A stretch of DNA of 6,542 nt from Bacillota bacterium (GTDB taxonomy: Bacteria; Bacillota; DSM-12270; Thermacetogeniales; Thermacetogeniaceae), in assembly GCA_030627585.1 (NCBI GenBank), contig DAOURU010000066.1, positions 1-6,542 of the forward strand. Direction: 5' to 3'. Under the pieces are notes generated by a model. It saw only the letters and a list, made by a program, of their open reading frames with translations, had not been told where the DNA came from and did not search any database. This document shows, piece after piece, positions 5,216 through 6,542 of the stretch (the first letter of the stretch is position 1; every line of letters begins with the position of its first letter). Made by a program: the position numbers and the translations under genes.

Positions 5216-6301
5216 ATGTCGAAAAGACGAAATAATCTGCCGCATCAAGGCGGACTGAATTTGTCAGGTTTCTGGAGGCGTTTCAGGTTGTCCCAGAAGC
5301 AGGTTCTTTTAGTCTTTTGGATCATCCTTGTGTTGCTTAGTTGTCTTAGCTATTATGCCACAGAGACCTGGCAAGAGGTTTTTTTTATCTTTTATGCAAT
5401 CCTGGTTTGCGCGACCGGGATGATGGGAGCGCGTGCGACGAGCTTGATTTTTGCCGGGCTAGGATGCCTTGTTGCGGGAGGGTATCATGTTAGTGCCGCT
5501 TTTCCCAAGGGAATCATACATGCCCTGTTCCAGGGCATTTTTCTTGTCCTGTGCTTTATCCTCGGGTGGGGGTATTATAAATTCCGGAACCTGGCGGCGC
5601 AACATAAGTCTTTAGGGAAAGATTATACCAGGGCGCTGCAAAATTTTGAAACCTTAAAAGAAGAAGTAAACTATCTTCACTTTGCGGCAGTTAATTCCCT
5701 GGCAGCAGTCCTGGAAGCCCGCGATGAAGGAACGCTCGGGCACACGGAACGGGTGGCTTTATATGCCGTCGCCCTCGCACGGGAGCTGGGCTTAACATCA
5801 AAAGAATTAAGCGAGATCTATTACGCCTCGGTGCTTCACGATCTTGGGAAAATCGGGATTTCCGAAGCGATTTTAAACAAGCCGGAAAAGCTATCGGGGG
5901 AAGAGTTTATGGAAGTTCGCAAACACCCCGAGGTCGGAATTGAAATCCTGCAGTCAATGACCTTCATGCAGAATTTGTTCCCCTTGATCCTCCACCACCA
6001 CGAATATTACGATGGGACAGGTTATCCGCGGGGGCTGGCGCGGGACCAAATCCCCCTGGGGGCGCGGATTATTGCGATTGCGGATGCCTACGATGCCATG
6101 ACTTCAGACCGGCCCTACCGCCCGGCTTTTTCTCGGGCCGAGGCTGCAGCCGAGTTGAGGCGCTGTACGGGCAGCCAGTTTGACCCCCGCCTGGTGGGAG
6201 AATTCCTTGCCATCCTTAAACGGGAGCGATTGGAAGACGTCCAGAAGGATTTTTCTCCGCTCCAGGTATCCCCGAACGATTTCAGTCCCATCATCCATTA
6301 A
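5216..6301 (+). CDS. Membrane-anchored HD-GYP domain protein, probable cyclic-di-GMP phosphodiesterase
   Basis: The 361-residue protein has a basic N-terminus, four likely membrane helices (about residues 30-47, 54-71, 75-93, 100-121), a charged helical linker (about 124-155), then a cytoplasmic HD-GYP domain (about 160-340). HD-GYP enzymes hydrolyse cyclic-di-GMP to pGpG or GMP. Key residues are present: His176 in GHTERV, His208-Asp209 in LHDLGKIG, HHHEYYDGTGYP with Gly269-Tyr270-Pro271, and IIAIADAYDAMTSDRPYR. There is no periplasmic sensor domain of size, so the four-helix unit itself may sense or anchor. ATG 5216 has a weak Shine-Dalgarno. TTG 5288 (codon 25) has a better one and would drop 24 residues. 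It is 48 nt from rsfS, behind a repeat-type operator candidate, and may be separately regulated. Its exact substrate is inferred. Confidence 0.93.
   Translation: MSKRRNNLPHQGGLNLSGFWRRFRLSQKQVLLVFWIILVLLSCLSYYATETWQEVFFIFYAILVCATGMMGARATSLIFAGLGCLVAGGYHVSAAFPKGIIHALFQGIFLVLCFILGWGYYKFRNLAAQHKSLGKDYTRALQNFETLKEEVNYLHFAAVNSLAAVLEARDEGTLGHTERVALYAVALARELGLTSKELSEIYYASVLHDLGKIGISEAILNKPEKLSGEEFMEVRKHPEVGIEILQSMTFMQNLFPLILHHHEYYDGTGYPRGLARDQIPLGARIIAIADAYDAMTSDRPYRPAFSRAEAAAELRRCTGSQFDPRLVGEFLAILKRERLEDVQKDFSPLQVSPNDFSPIIH
5274..5278 (+). promoter_or_regulatory. Internal Shine-Dalgarno for an alternative HD-GYP start
   Basis: GGAGG lies 9 nt before the in-frame TTG at 5288. A start there would give a protein beginning just before the first membrane helix, without the 24-residue basic leader. 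The site is stronger than anything before ATG 5216, so either or both starts may be used. Confidence 0.35.
5520..5542 (+). terminator. Terminator-like hairpin inside the HD-GYP gene
   Basis: ATGCCCTG (5520-5527) and CAGGGCAT (5531-5538) form a perfect 8-bp stem with a TTC loop, followed by a T-run to 5542 (five T counting the last stem base). This has the form of a short intrinsic terminator but lies in codons for residues 102-109, in the fourth membrane helix. It may cause partial early termination, or ribosomes translating the gene may mask it. Confidence 0.35.
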
Positions 6302-6342
6302 GGCTTCTGCCTGCCCAGGCTGGGGCCCGACGTTTTCTGTAA

Positions 6343-6408
6343 CCACCGCAGTGCAATCACCGCAGTGTAAATGAACCGGATATTCTCAGATCCCTGACGG
6401 TGCGGGAA
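6343..6408 (+). pseudogene. Possible trace of a LuxR-type or sigma region 4 helix-turn-helix
   Basis: The frame open from 6343 reads EPDILRSLTVREREVVSRCR and then reaches a stop at 6433-6435. LTVREREVV matches the first helix of LuxR/GerE domains (LT-x-RE-x-EVL) and also resembles sigma factor region 4. The frame has no start codon with a ribosome site, no further domain sequence, and only about 30 codons. It is either a decayed fragment or chance. Confidence 0.25.
6344..6367 (+). repeat. Duplicated CACCGCAGTG
   Basis: The 10-mer CACCGCAGTG occurs at 6344-6353 and again at 6358-6367, separated by CAAT, a 14-nt period. Each copy is partly self-complementary at its ends (CAC and GTG). It lies about 80-100 nt upstream of the strong promoter. 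It could be a regulator site or a small slippage duplication; nothing else supports either reading. Confidence 0.5.
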
Positions 6409-6445
6409 CGGGAGGTTGTAAGCAGATGCAGGTGAAAAACTGCTG

Positions 6446-6474
6446 TTGACAGGTGATGCGGGAAGATGTATAAT
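6446..6474 (+). promoter_or_regulatory. Consensus sigma-A promoter
   Basis: TTGACA (6446-6451) and TATAAT (6469-6474) both match the housekeeping consensus exactly, with the ideal 17-bp spacer. Transcription should start near 6481 and run toward the right edge. It is the only clear promoter I found in the window. It marks the start of a new transcription unit after the HD-GYP gene. Confidence 0.92.
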
Positions 6475-6476
6475 GA

Positions 6477-6501
6477 TAACGGTTTGGAATTTGAACCGTT
6501 A
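6477..6501 (+). promoter_or_regulatory. Dyad across the predicted transcription start
   Basis: TAACGGTT (6477-6484) and AACCGTTA (6494-6501) are exact reverse complements around a 9-nt spacer, TGGAATTTG, which itself allows three G-U pairs. The dyad begins three bases after the -10 box and covers about -4 to +21. It could be a repressor operator that blocks the promoter, or a 5' hairpin in the message. Confidence 0.6.
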
Positions 6502-6539
6502 AGAAAGAGCTGGTTAAAGCGGCAAATTGGAGATAAAGC

Positions 6540-6542
6540 GTG
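6540..6542 (+). CDS. Probable start codon of the next gene, cut by the window edge
   Basis: The last three bases are GTG, preceded by GGAG at 6529-6532 with a 7-nt spacing, and lie about 60 nt downstream of the predicted start of a consensus promoter. This is what the start of a gene would look like, but no coding sequence is available. In several Firmicutes leuS follows rsfS, but nothing here identifies the gene. Confidence 0.5.

Larger units (their letters stand above)
6302..6440 (+). other. Non-coding stretch after the HD-GYP gene
   Basis: No intact gene is seen. Just after the stop, GCCT (6309-6312) can pair with AGGC (6317-6320), but the stem is only 4 bp and the TTTT at 6333-6336 is not adjacent, so there is no convincing terminator. 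A duplicated 10-mer and a short LuxR-like coding trace lie here and are described separately. Confidence 0.5.

Noticed and set aside
6426..6449. Seven-codon frame MQVKNCC after GGAGG at 6411-6415
   Set aside because: It is very short and overlaps the -35 box of the consensus promoter, so it is not in that promoter's transcript.
6475..6542. T-box leader before a possible aminoacyl-tRNA synthetase gene
   Set aside because: The leader is only about 60 nt with no T-box sequence or antiterminator; a GTG with Shine-Dalgarno comes too soon.

Overview
The window reads as a housekeeping stretch from a Gram-positive, probably clostridial (Peptococcaceae- or Thermoanaerobacterales-like) anaerobe. The reasons are gene order (yhbY, proB, proA, nadD, yqeK, rsfS, which follows obg in many Firmicutes), strong AGGAGG-type Shine-Dalgarno sites, frequent TTG/GTG starts, and a consensus sigma-A promoter. 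The species cannot be fixed from the sequence. All intact genes lie on the + strand.

Layout. 36-227 encodes a small unrecognised four-cysteine protein. 255-548 encodes YhbY, a CRM-domain ribosome-assembly protein. 590-1747 and 1775-3028 are proB and proA, the first two steps of proline synthesis, in a tight operon. 3029-3202 is an atypical gap. Its minus strand carries the broken C-terminal end of an APC/CAT-type amino acid permease, running back into the 3' end of proA. 3203-3805 is nadD (NAD synthesis). 3806-3907 is a leader with two competing hairpins. 3908-4183 encodes a single-RRM RNA-binding protein whose stop codon abuts the start of yqeK (4184-4798, HD-domain Ap4A hydrolase family). 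rsfS (4820-5167, ribosome silencing factor) follows. A three-copy 11-bp direct repeat that looks like a PhoP/OmpR-type operator lies between rsfS and a membrane-anchored HD-GYP protein (5216-6301, probable cyclic-di-GMP phosphodiesterase).

The last 241 bases hold no intact gene. They contain a short trace resembling a LuxR-type helix-turn-helix, a duplicated 10-mer, and a perfect sigma-A promoter (TTGACA, 17 bp, TATAAT) with an 8-bp dyad across the predicted transcription start. A GTG with a good Shine-Dalgarno occupies the final three bases, so the next gene probably begins exactly at the window edge.

Functionally the cluster joins ribosome biogenesis and silencing (YhbY, RsfS), nucleotide and cofactor metabolism (NadD, YqeK), proline synthesis (ProB, ProA), RNA binding (RRM) and second-messenger signalling (HD-GYP). 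I see no clear new multi-gene system. The points most worth following are the permease remnant, the RRM-YqeK coupling with its leader, the 11-bp repeat operator, and the promoter-dyad at the right end.
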